From the NCBI GenBank assembly GCA_001795165.1, contig MGNS01000150.1, positions 90,456 to 105,326 on the forward strand: a DNA stretch of 14,871 bases, written 5' to 3'. The translations under genes were made by a program, and so were the position numbers. The stretch is from Chloroflexi bacterium RBG_16_57_11 (GTDB taxonomy: Bacteria > Chloroflexota > Anaerolineae > Anaerolineales > UBA4823). Below are positions 7,356 through 14,716 of the stretch, piece by piece. The notes under the pieces are model-generated. The model saw only the letters and a list, made by a program, of their open reading frames with translations. It was not told the origin of the DNA and did no database searches. How positions within the stretch are numbered: the first letter of the stretch is position 1; the number at the start of each line of letters is the position of its first letter.

Positions 7356-8054
7356 CTAACTCCGCCTGCGCCCGCCCATTCCCAAAACCAGACTTACCCA
7401 ATATATCATTTGCAGCACCGCCGTGATGAGCGCGGCCACATAAGTGAGTGCGGCTGCGTTCAAGACATTGCTGACGCCCTTCATTTCCTCATCGCTCACA
7501 ACCAATCCCGACTCGCTAAGGAGGCGCCGGGCGCGAGCCGAAGCATTCAGCTCAACCGGGAGGGTCGCCAGAGCGAAAATAGCGCCGCCTGAGAAAACAA
7601 CCACGCCCAACCAGGCGATCCCGGTCAGCTGGAGGAAAAATCCGATCATCAGCAAAATCCATCCGAGATAAGAGCCAATGTTCACTGCCGGCACCAGCGC
7701 CGCACGCAAGCGTAAGGGGAAATAACCATCCTTATCCTGCATGGCATGGCCCAGCTCGTGGGCAGCAATCGCCAGGGCGGCCACCGAGCTTTGGTCGTAT
7801 ACGCCGCTCGACAGGCGCAGCACCTTGGAGCGGGGGTCGTAGTGGTCCGTCAGCTCGCCTTTAATTCCCTCGATCCGCACGTCGTACAGACCGGCAGACT
7901 GGATCAGGCGCTGGGCGGCCTCGGCGCCAGTAAAGCGGCTTCGCGCCGGAACACGGCTCCACCTGGAGTAGGCCGAGCGAACATAGAATTGCACCAGCAT
8001 CATCAGTATGAAGGCTGGCATCATATAGATCCAATAATTGGTGTAGAAGATCAT
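7356..8054 (-). CDS. YugP-type membrane zinc metallopeptidase
   Basis: A 232-residue membrane protein with the zinc-peptidase signature HELGH at residues 99-103, where the two histidines bind zinc and E100 is catalytic. A likely third ligand region is VELNASARAR (167-176), with E168. It has an N-terminal membrane segment (about 8-25), two close segments (about 120-165) and a C-terminal one (about 203-226). This architecture, with the zinc motif between the first and second membrane segments, is that of the YugP family (Zn_peptidase_2). Its substrates are poorly known; it may take part in membrane-protein quality control. It lies 63 bases after the S41 protease gene on the same strand, so two proteases sit together. 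The C-terminus ends in a short GRRRS basic tail. The Shine-Dalgarno sequence is weak (GGATAG). Confidence 0.88.
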   Translation of the reverse strand: MIFYTNYWIYMMPAFILMMLVQFYVRSAYSRWSRVPARSRFTGAEAAQRLIQSAGLYDVRIEGIKGELTDHYDPRSKVLRLSSGVYDQSSVAALAIAAHELGHAMQDKDGYFPLRLRAALVPAVNIGSYLGWILLMIGFFLQLTGIAWLGVVVFSGGAIFALATLPVELNASARARRLLSESGLVVSDEEMKGVSNVLNAAALTYVAALITAVLQMIYWVSLVLGMGGRRRS

Positions 8055-8117
8055 TTCACGCTATCCTGATTAACAATGAAACAAATTCCCGGCTTATATC
8101 CGCTTGTCCTCCGCGAA

Positions 8118-9446
8118 TTATGGGTGTGGGGTTGAAGCCGGTGTCGGCGAGGCAACCGGGGTCGGCGGCGGCGTCAGCTTTTGTTTTAATACCGCAATCG
8201 CCTGATCCAATTGTGGGTCTCGCCCAGCGGCCAGATCTTCCTCAGTAATCTCGACCGGGAAATCCGGGCGCAGGCCGATTTCATTGATCTGACGTCCAAG
8301 CGGAGTCAACCAGCGGGCGACGGTGATACGCACTGCACCCTGGTCATCATCCAGGGTTACAAATTGTTGAACAGATCCTTTGCCGTATGATTGAATTCCT
8401 ACCAGATAGCCGCGCTGATAATCCTGGATTGCTCCCGCCAAAATCTCCGAGGCGGAAGCGCTGGCTTCATTGATGAGCACCACTACCGGAACTTTGGTCG
8501 CCAGACCACCACGCAAAGCTTTAAAGGGTTCTCTTCGCCCATCCCCAAATTCCTCGAACATGATCGTGCCATCGTCGATGAACTGCGAGGCGATCTGGAC
8601 GGCGGTATCTCGATACCCGCCGCCATTATTGCGCAGGTCGATGATCAACCCTTCGGGATTCTGCGCCAGGAGGGTCTTGAGCGTTTTCTGTGTTTCTTCA
8701 AAGGTCGAATCGCCGAAGGTGAACAATTGGAGGTAGCCGATATTTTCATCCAGCATCCGCCCGGTTACAGACGGAGTGACGATCGCGGCGCGCTGCACGT
8801 CCACATCGAAAGGCTCGGCAAGACCTTTGCGCAGGATTGTCAGGCGAACTGATGTGCCTTTCGGGCCGAGCACAAGCTGCCGGGCATATTCCCCGCCTTT
8901 TCCTGTCATATCCTCGCCATCTATCGCGATCACTTTATCGCCGGACCTCAGCCCGGCTTTCTCCGCCGGGGAGCCTGGCATGGGACCAATAACCGTCAGG
9001 TAATCCTTGGTTGGATCAACCCAGGCGCCAATGCCTTCATACTCCTCTCCCTCCAGCAAGGCTTTGGAGCGTTTCAGCATCTCTGGATCCAGGTACGAGC
9101 TGTGCTGGTCTCCCAACGCTTCCATCATGCCCTTTATGGCGCCGCGCATTAAGGTCACCTGGTCGATCGGCTGGTCCACAAATAGCGCATTCACCTGATC
9201 CCAGGCCTGCCAGAAGGGCTTGAAGAGTTTTTCCCGGTCCTGTGTGGTTTGATTCGTAGATTGTTCCCCCGTCTCGGTGGATGAGGGGACAAGTTCCTTT
9301 TCCGTCAAGAAAGGCAGGTTAACGACCGAGGAGGCATCAATTCCAGTATACGTTCGACCGGCCACAAATCCAGCCGAGCAGGCACCGGCTAATAAAACCA
9401 CGGCTAAGAATACCCCAACTACAGATAATAACGAATTTCTCTGCAT
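8118..9446 (-). CDS. S41 family C-terminal processing peptidase (Ctp/Prc type) with PDZ domain
   Basis: A 442-residue exported serine protease. An N-terminal hydrophobic segment (about 5-25) anchors or exports it. LAGAC at 20-24 resembles a lipobox, but Ala rather than Leu stands at -3, so lipidation is uncertain. A PDZ domain spans about 135-210 (GIGAWV, then AEKAGLRSGDKVIAIDG). The S41 core holds the Ser-Lys dyad: S331 within NEASASASEI and K356 within SYGKGSVQ, 25 residues apart as in known CtpA proteins. The extreme C-terminus is a Pro/Thr-rich tail. The ATG at 9444-9446 is preferred. A GGAG lies 10 bases before it, and that same GGAG would fall inside the coding region if the upstream TTG at 9467 were used. 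The expected role is trimming or degrading envelope proteins from their C-termini. Confidence 0.9.
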   Translation of the reverse strand: MQRNSLLSVVGVFLAVVLLAGACSAGFVAGRTYTGIDASSVVNLPFLTEKELVPSSTETGEQSTNQTTQDREKLFKPFWQAWDQVNALFVDQPIDQVTLMRGAIKGMMEALGDQHSSYLDPEMLKRSKALLEGEEYEGIGAWVDPTKDYLTVIGPMPGSPAEKAGLRSGDKVIAIDGEDMTGKGGEYARQLVLGPKGTSVRLTILRKGLAEPFDVDVQRAAIVTPSVTGRMLDENIGYLQLFTFGDSTFEETQKTLKTLLAQNPEGLIIDLRNNGGGYRDTAVQIASQFIDDGTIMFEEFGDGRREPFKALRGGLATKVPVVVLINEASASASEILAGAIQDYQRGYLVGIQSYGKGSVQQFVTLDDDQGAVRITVARWLTPLGRQINEIGLRPDFPVEITEEDLAAGRDPQLDQAIAVLKQKLTPPPTPVASPTPASTPHP

Positions 9447-9554
9447 ACCTAAATGACTCCTTACCAACCAAACCCAGCCCGGACATTCCAGGTCAAAACT
9501 GCCTGTCCAGCAAAGGTCTATTCGCCAATCCTCACGGATGTAACAACCCTTAAC

Positions 9555-9583
9555 ATTATCACATTTTTGTTAGAAAAAGATAA
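9555..9583 (-). promoter_or_regulatory. Candidate promoter of the S41 protease operon
   Basis: In the AT-rich gap between the last ECF ATPase gene and the protease, the minus strand carries GATAAT (5 of 6 to consensus). It is preceded by TG and, at 17 bases, by a weak TTATCT. It would give a leader of about 100 bases. No hairpin terminator for the ECF operon is apparent in the same gap (9447-9585), so read-through is possible. Confidence 0.3.
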
Positions 9584-9585
9584 AT

Positions 9586-10395
9586 TTACTGCGCTTCCGA
9601 CCGTCGAAGCTGGTCAAATAATTCATCCTGGTTGCAGACGATACCCGGCAAACCCAGACCCCGCCCCAGTCGAGCGAGCTGTGGAGGATCGACATACGTT
9701 GACTTCAGAATCTCGTCTTGTGCCAGGATCTGATGCATCGGCCCATCCAGCAACACTATTCCTTTGCCCATCACAATCAATCGCTTAAAATTTTCTGCGC
9801 AGAAATCGATATCATGGGTGATCGTCACCACACTCTTTCCGTCGCGTTGAAGCTCAGCGACGATATCGGCAATCCGCGAGATGCTGGCAGCATCCTGCCC
9901 GGTAGTGGGCTCATCCAAAATGACGACAGGCGTGTCCATCGCCAGGATCGATGCCAATGCGACCATCTTCCGCCAGGTGGGAGAGAGATCATACGGATTG
10001 GTATTTTCTTTACCGATCAAGCCCGTCAGGCCAAGCGATTTATTTACCAGCTCCTCGATGCGCTCCGAAGGATATTTTAGGTTCAGAGGGCCGAAGCGAA
10101 CCTCATCTTTCACCGTGCGGCAAAACAATTGATCGTCCGGGTTTTGAAATACGTACCCCACCCTGCTCGCCAATTGCGCCACTGTGTGCTGGCGAGTATC
10201 CCAGTCGCCCACGAATACCATTCCCCGCGACGGCTGGAGGAGACCGTTCAGGTGTCGCACCAGCGTGGTCTTACCGGCGCCGTTCTGACCGACAATCGCC
10301 ACCAACTCACCCGGCTCGATTTTAAGTGAAACGCCAGCTAACGCCTCTACACCACCAGGATAAGAAAAGAATAAATCCTCGATCACGATTTTCAT
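9586..10395 (-). CDS. ecfA: ECF transporter ATP-binding protein with degenerate signature motif
   Basis: A 269-residue ABC ATPase of the energy-coupling factor type. Walker A is GQNGAGKTT (36-44), the Q-loop is Q84 in VFQNPDDQLF, Walker B is VVILDEPT (D161, E162), the D-loop is GQD (166-168) and the switch histidine is H194. The ABC signature, normally LSGGQ, reads LSPTW (137-141). The rest of its helix, RKMVALAS, is conserved, so this looks like a family variant and not a sequencing error. In an ECF dimer one of the two composite ATP sites would then lack a canonical signature. The gene overlaps the stop of the first ATPase gene by 4 bases. It is the last gene of the ECF block; the next gene starts 139 bases away. 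Confidence 0.92.
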   Translation of the reverse strand: MKIVIEDLFFSYPGGVEALAGVSLKIEPGELVAIVGQNGAGKTTLVRHLNGLLQPSRGMVFVGDWDTRQHTVAQLASRVGYVFQNPDDQLFCRTVKDEVRFGPLNLKYPSERIEELVNKSLGLTGLIGKENTNPYDLSPTWRKMVALASILAMDTPVVILDEPTTGQDAASISRIADIVAELQRDGKSVVTITHDIDFCAENFKRLIVMGKGIVLLDGPMHQILAQDEILKSTYVDPPQLARLGRGLGLPGIVCNQDELFDQLRRSEAQ

Positions 10396-11243
10396 GGCAA
10401 GATCTCACGAAAACCTTCAATCGCTTCGTCCAGCCTGACCGGCAATGGTCGCCCGGAGGGCCAAAGATCCTCACTCGAAGCCTGTCTCGCAGCGGTGGTA
10501 TAGCGTGAGACCCCGACACCGCGCTCCGGTAACAATGGCGAGGCCAGCACATCAGTCGGCGACCCAAGCATCAATATTTCTCCATCGGCCAATGCTACGA
10601 TTCGATCTGCGAACTCTGCCACCCATTCGGTCTTATGCTCTGCCATGATGATCGTCATCCCCTGCTGGCTCATATTCTTGATCACCTGAAAGACTTCACG
10701 CGTCCCAATCGGGTCTAATTGAGAGGTTGGCTCATCGAGCACCAGAATGGACGGCTGCAACACCAGGATCGAAGCCAATGCGACGCGCTGTTGCTGGCCG
10801 CCAGAAAGCGCGTAAGGGGAGCGCTCCCCCAGATCCTGGATGCCGGTCATCTCCATAACCCGATCGATGCGCGCCTTCATTTCACCGCGCGGCACGCCCC
10901 GGTTTTCCAGACCGAATGCGATCTCTTCATAGACTGTGAACTTTGAGCCCGAAATCTGATTGAACGGGTTTTGAAAGACCAGACCAACTTTCTGGACAAA
11001 ATCGTTCAAATGAGCGTGCTGCGTGTCGATCCCGCCAACCCGAACCTGTCCTTCCAGCTTGCCTTTGAAAAAGTGGGGCACAAAACCGGCGAGGGTATAG
11101 CATAGGGTCGATTTCCCTGCTCCATTCGACCCAATCACTGCCAGGAACTGCCCCTCTTCCAGGTCCAGGTTGACGTTCCGCAGGGCAGGTATTTCAGTAA
11201 TGGGATATGCGTATGTCAGGTCGCGGAGCTCTATTAAAGCCAT
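10392..11243 (-). CDS. ecfA: ECF transporter ATP-binding protein with canonical motifs
   Basis: A 283-residue ABC ATPase, the partner of the atypical ATPase that follows it. All motifs are standard: Walker A GSNGAGKST (38-46), Q-loop Q91 in VFQNPFNQ, signature LSGGQQQR (146-153), Walker B ILVLDEPT (D170, E171), D-loop QLD and switch H203. The last 45 or so residues (about 238-283) form a tail beyond the nucleotide-binding fold, comparable to the C-terminal regulatory or dimer segments of other ECF ATPases. Its start overlaps the ecfT reading frame by 10 bases and its end overlaps the next ATPase by 4, so T, A and A' should be made in a fixed ratio. Its partner in the membrane is EcfT. Confidence 0.93.
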   Translation of the reverse strand: MALIELRDLTYAYPITEIPALRNVNLDLEEGQFLAVIGSNGAGKSTLCYTLAGFVPHFFKGKLEGQVRVGGIDTQHAHLNDFVQKVGLVFQNPFNQISGSKFTVYEEIAFGLENRGVPRGEMKARIDRVMEMTGIQDLGERSPYALSGGQQQRVALASILVLQPSILVLDEPTSQLDPIGTREVFQVIKNMSQQGMTIIMAEHKTEWVAEFADRIVALADGEILMLGSPTDVLASPLLPERGVGVSRYTTAARQASSEDLWPSGRPLPVRLDEAIEGFREILP

Positions 11244-12010
11244 ATACGAATTCCAAGCGCCAGTAAAATCAGACCCAGCAGGAACCAGCGAAACCAGGCC
11301 TGCGCCCGGCTATCTTGGATTTCGACCAGGCTGGTCTTACGGCCTGGCAAATTGAAGCCGCGCGCCTCGATGGCGATGGCCCGCTCTTCAACGTCGACCA
11401 GCGAGCCGAAGATCAACGGACCGACCAGCGGTAGCAACGATCTGGAGCGTGCGATCAGGTTTCCACGCGTGTCCAGGCCACGCGAGCGTTGCGCATCCAG
11501 GATGGTGTTGGCCTTGGCGCGCATCACCGGCAGGATCTGTAAGGTGGATGTAATGATATAACTCAAAGCTGGCGGTACGCCCCGCCGCGCCAGGTCGTTC
11601 ATTAGAGTGCTGGGGTGCGTCGTAAGAAGCAGGAGCAGAAAGGACGAAACCATCACCAGAATACGGGTGGCCGTGTGAAGGGCAAAAACGACCCCCTCCA
11701 GCTTGACCGAGAAGATCCAGAAGCTGAAGATCACCGTCTCGCCGCCCGGGTAAAACAGGCTCTGCATAACGAACAGGAAGCCAAACAGTGGCAGAAGCAG
11801 GCGAATCGAGATGGTGATAAACTCTTTGCCGACTTTTCCCCAGTAACTCAACGGAATCAAGATCAAGAGGTAGATCAAGCCAGGCAAGAATAAATATGGT
11901 AGGCTGAACGAAATCAGGATCAGCGTCATCGCCAGCACCAGCTTGGTCAGCGGGTTTAAGCGATGATATGGGCTGTCTCTGTGAATGTAAAAAGACAATC
12001 GTTCCTGCAT
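11234..12010 (-). CDS. ecfT: ECF transporter transmembrane protein EcfT
   Basis: A 258-residue membrane protein with several hydrophobic segments (about 24-55, 66-86, 105-130, 240-257). The two cytoplasmic coupling helices that dock on the ATPases can be seen: AQRSRG at 173-178 and EARG at 215-218, matching the two short Ala/Ser-Arg-Gly motifs that define EcfT proteins. The ATG at 12008-12010 has GAGG 5 bases upstream. The stop lies 10 bases inside the next ATPase gene. With the S protein upstream and two ATPases downstream, the locus encodes a complete dedicated (group I type) ECF importer. Confidence 0.92.
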   Translation of the reverse strand: MQERLSFYIHRDSPYHRLNPLTKLVLAMTLILISFSLPYLFLPGLIYLLILIPLSYWGKVGKEFITISIRLLLPLFGFLFVMQSLFYPGGETVIFSFWIFSVKLEGVVFALHTATRILVMVSSFLLLLLTTHPSTLMNDLARRGVPPALSYIITSTLQILPVMRAKANTILDAQRSRGLDTRGNLIARSRSLLPLVGPLIFGSLVDVEERAIAIEARGFNLPGRKTSLVEIQDSRAQAWFRWFLLGLILLALGIRIWL

Positions 12011-12141
12011 ACCAACCTCAAATTAAGCCACCTGCCAAGCCTGGCAAAGGGCCGGATTCACATGGATGGATAGGGAACCGGCAAGCAGCGCTCACCACCC
12101 CTTCCGTCCAATTTCTAACTCTCTACCGGGTAAATTACACT
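12011..12141 (-). other. 131-base gap between the S-component and ecfT genes
   Basis: This is the longest gap inside the transporter block. It contains a short dyad TGCCA-AGCC-TGGCA (12033-12046), which is too weak for a terminator, and a GAGG ribosome site for ecfT. I recognise no known riboswitch (no TPP, cobalamin, FMN or preQ1 core) and no clear promoter. Confidence 0.4.
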
Positions 12142-12843
12142 TTATTCGGTGTTGGCTAACAATCTAGACAGGAAGAATACCCAGATTGGAATTAACAGGA
12201 TGACCGCCACAATTGCCGCGATGATCTGCGTGCGACGGTTGCCCTTCTCGATCTCTACATTTTCGGGTCGAGGGAAGCGTGCAAGATACCGCATCGGCAA
12301 GCCCTCGATGATTGCGAAAGCCAGCAAGCAGGTGGCAATTTTGTCCAACGGCTCGACCAGGAAGTTCGTGCTTAATACCGCCGAGACCACATCTCGCCCG
12401 GTCTGAAGCAGGAAAGCCGTGATAAAGGATGAGCCGCTGGCAGTGATGCCTCCATAAAGGTAGACCGCGATCGGTGTAGAGGCAATCGCCGCCGTCAAGG
12501 AAACCAGGAAGCCGGTGATGATCACCTTCCACCAGGTTTTGAACAGACCAAAATTCGCGCACCAGCCGGCGACAAATCCGATGAACAAAGCCACCGGGAA
12601 CCACGGTAAAGCGTTGGGGTCGATAATCAGGCCCCAGATGATGTTCGAAAGGGTCCCGGTCAAGGCGCCTGCCCACGGGCCGCAGATCACCGCGACCAAC
12701 ACAGTGCCGATCGAATCCAGATAAACGGGTAATTTGAGCAGCACGACAATCTGACCGATAACAATGTTGATGGCAATTGCCACCGGGATCAACACCAGGG
12801 TCATGGTGTTGAAATCCTTCTTGATCGATTCGATGATCTTCAT
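12142..12843 (-). CDS. ECF transporter substrate-binding (S) component, substrate unknown
   Basis: A 233-residue integral membrane protein with about six hydrophobic segments, as S components have: roughly 13-37, 42-62, 64-74 with 80-97, 107-130, 138-160, 166-185. A further strong segment (206-228) follows a charged stretch (186-205). Conserved-looking motifs are LPVYLDSIGTV (38-48) and CGPWAGALTG (54-63). The Gly/Ala-rich first helices are those that pack on EcfT in known structures. Position directly upstream of EcfT and the ATPases makes it the substrate-specificity subunit. The gene before it is a nucleoside hydrolase, so a nucleoside, base or related vitamin is a reasonable guess, but the sequence does not name the ligand. 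An AGGAG stands 8 bases from the ATG. Confidence 0.85.
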   Translation of the reverse strand: MKIIESIKKDFNTMTLVLIPVAIAINIVIGQIVVLLKLPVYLDSIGTVLVAVICGPWAGALTGTLSNIIWGLIIDPNALPWFPVALFIGFVAGWCANFGLFKTWWKVIITGFLVSLTAAIASTPIAVYLYGGITASGSSFITAFLLQTGRDVVSAVLSTNFLVEPLDKIATCLLAFAIIEGLPMRYLARFPRPENVEIEKGNRRTQIIAAIVAVILLIPIWVFFLSRLLANTE

Positions 12844-12933
12844 GCTCGATTCTCCTCATTGATTTTGTTAGGTTACTTTCGCCAGGCAGGAAGAACACTC
12901 TACAAGCTACATCGTTTGTCCAATACCTTCCTC

Positions 12934-13881
12934 TCACATCGGATAAGACCGACACAGCCCTTCCATACGCTCTAAAAATAGCTCAATGAACTCCCGGGGG
13001 CGAACGCCAAGCGCAACGCTCATATTCGGCTCGTTCTCAGTCAGGTGAAAGAAATCGGCATACGTATTCCCCAACGAAACGCCGCCGGAGATGTCCACGT
13101 CGACATACAGCGAGCCCAAGTCAACCAATCCAGGCGCAAAAGCCAAAGCCAGGGCGAGTGGATCGTTGATCACACAGCCATTAATGCCCTGGTATTGGTC
13201 ATGAAATTCCATATAAAACCGGGTCGCATCGGCAATCAAACGTGAGACAGGCGAAGGGAGGCATAACAAACGATCGACATCCTGTTGGGTCAAAATGGCC
13301 TGGTAAGTCACATCCAGCGGGACAAGGGTGATCGGCAAACCGGAATGGAAGACAATGTGGGCGGCGTGCGGATCGCAGTAAACATTAAACTCCGCCTGCG
13401 GAGTGGTGTTTCCAGGATGGCGCAGCGCGCCGCCCATGATAATCACTTCAGGGATGGCATTGACAATGGATGGCTCCAGGCGAATCGCCATTGCCAGGTT
13501 GGTCAGCGGACCGATACAGACCAGACAGATCTGGCCGGGCGCAGCCAGCACCTGCTCGATGATGAATTCTGCCGCCCGCTTAGCGATTGGAGCGAAGGTA
13601 GAAACCGGCAAGCGGGCATAGCCAATCCCTGTCCCGCCATGCGTCTCCGGGGCAATCAACAAGGGTTGGACCAGCGGGCGATCGGCGCCGCGCGCTACTT
13701 GCACCTGGCGATGCAACACTTCTAACACACCCAGAGCGTTCCCCACACCCTGATCAACGGTGCAATTACCGCAAACCACGCTCAGCCCTTTTAGCTCGAG
13801 CTCAGGCGAGGCTAGCGCCAGCAGGATCGCCAGGGTGTCATCAATACCAGGATCGGTGTCAATCAGAATTTGTTTTTTCAT
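12934..13881 (-). CDS. Inosine-uridine preferring nucleoside hydrolase family protein
   Basis: A 315-residue enzyme of the IunH family, which cleaves the N-glycosidic bond of nucleosides to give the base and ribose. The calcium-binding N-terminus is complete: DTDPGIDD (8-15), including D10 and D15. CGN (37-39), FNVYCDP (165-171) and NDP (239-241) follow. D240 matches the last calcium ligand, but position 239, a His in enzymes such as E. coli RihA/RihB (HDP), is Asn here, which may shift specificity. The ATG at 13879-13881 starts right at the family N-terminus. An ATG six codons upstream (13899) is possible. Either way the start lies inside the CoA-transferase-like gene (23 or 41 bases of overlap), so translation is coupled. 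Downstream is the ECF S gene. Confidence 0.9.
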   Translation of the reverse strand: MKKQILIDTDPGIDDTLAILLALASPELELKGLSVVCGNCTVDQGVGNALGVLEVLHRQVQVARGADRPLVQPLLIAPETHGGTGIGYARLPVSTFAPIAKRAAEFIIEQVLAAPGQICLVCIGPLTNLAMAIRLEPSIVNAIPEVIIMGGALRHPGNTTPQAEFNVYCDPHAAHIVFHSGLPITLVPLDVTYQAILTQQDVDRLLCLPSPVSRLIADATRFYMEFHDQYQGINGCVINDPLALALAFAPGLVDLGSLYVDVDISGGVSLGNTYADFFHLTENEPNMSVALGVRPREFIELFLERMEGLCRSYPM

Positions 13882-14701
13882 CCGATTGCAGCCAGCCATC
13901 CAAAAAGGCTTCGAACGATGTGGGGTCGCTGACCTGTTCCGTGTATGCCATCAAAGCCTCCCCATCCAGCGCGTAGAGCGGGTGGCAGGAGGTCGGCCTG
14001 GCGCCTCGCGGAGCGATTGCCAATCCATGCACCAGCGGACCCACCAGGTCGGCTTTAGAGAGCGGTGGAACGATTTCCTCAGCGGTCAAGATGACCCGAT
14101 CGGCAGTCAAGACCAGCTCCTCATCGACGCCCTTGTTGCCTCCGATTTGAGCGTTGCCTTCGGTATCAACGCGCAGAGCATGGATCACCGCAAAATCGGG
14201 ATGTATGGCCGGAAAAGCAATCAATTCTTCACCACTATAGGGGTCGATCACCGTCTGGACATCCGGGCGCAGTGATGGTAGATCGGTGCCCAGCCAGCCG
14301 CGCCCGGGCATGAAGCCCACCCCCGCGGCCCGGGCCCGCAGGCCAAAGGCCAGGCTGGCCTCGGTCTCTTCGATGATTTCGATCTCGCCCCGATTGGCAT
14401 AATAGGTAAACATGGGCGCGAGGCCAAAGATTTCTAGGCCAAAATAACACGAGCGAACCTTTGCGACCATCCCGGCTCCGACCAACAGGTCGCTTTCCAA
14501 CCCTGCCGTGAAGCACAGCAGAGTCAGATTGTGCGGCTCGCCGGTCGTACGGTGTCGGCGCAACAAAGCCCGCACAAAAGCTACAGGCCGGCGGTAAAGA
14601 GTCATCCCGCCTAAGGCCAGGATGCATCCGGAGGGTATCCAGGAGGCGGCTGTGTCCAGAGAAATAAATTTATCCGGCATGCTCTCCATTTTTTCCTGCA
14701 T
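13859..14701 (-). CDS. CoA-transferase family I, alpha-type subunit (GctA-like)
   Basis: A 280-residue protein matching the alpha subunit of family I CoA-transferases (glutaconate/3-oxoacid type). It has the N-terminal SGCILALGGMTLYRRP segment (24-39), the GSG-like turn region near 70-80, HPDFAVIHALRVDTEGNA (167-184) and the TADRVILTAEEIV segment (199-211). In these enzymes the catalytic Glu is on the beta subunit, which should be a neighbour, but the next gene is a nucleoside hydrolase and the previous one is unrelated. The start is uncertain: ATGs at 14701, 14689 and 14680 are all possible. None has an ideal ribosome site, and 14689 has AGGA 4 bases upstream. The acyl substrate is unknown. 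The pairing with nucleoside salvage genes is unexplained. Confidence 0.82.
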   Translation of the reverse strand: MQEKMESMPDKFISLDTAASWIPSGCILALGGMTLYRRPVAFVRALLRRHRTTGEPHNLTLLCFTAGLESDLLVGAGMVAKVRSCYFGLEIFGLAPMFTYYANRGEIEIIEETEASLAFGLRARAAGVGFMPGRGWLGTDLPSLRPDVQTVIDPYSGEELIAFPAIHPDFAVIHALRVDTEGNAQIGGNKGVDEELVLTADRVILTAEEIVPPLSKADLVGPLVHGLAIAPRGARPTSCHPLYALDGEALMAYTEQVSDPTSFEAFLDGWLQSDEKTNSD

Positions 14702-14716
14702 TTCAATGAAATCAAA

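Noticed and set aside
9447..9467. TTG at 9467 as the start of the S41 protease
   Set aside because: The GGAG that fits the ATG at 9446 would lie inside the coding region, and the seven extra residues only lengthen the n-region of the signal segment.
12033..12046. TGCCA-AGCC-TGGCA hairpin as a terminator
   Set aside because: The stem is only five base pairs and no T-run follows on either strand.
12844..12933. Possible preQ1-type riboswitch before the S-component gene
   Set aside because: I looked for it because of the queuosine idea. The A-rich tail near the ribosome site is vaguely similar, but the stem and the required loop and pseudoknot pairings are not there.
12164..12955. Minus-strand open frame of 263 codons in another frame over the S-component gene
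   Set aside because: Its product is rich in His, Arg and Gly with no membrane pattern, whereas the S-component frame gives clear membrane helices and has a good ribosome site.
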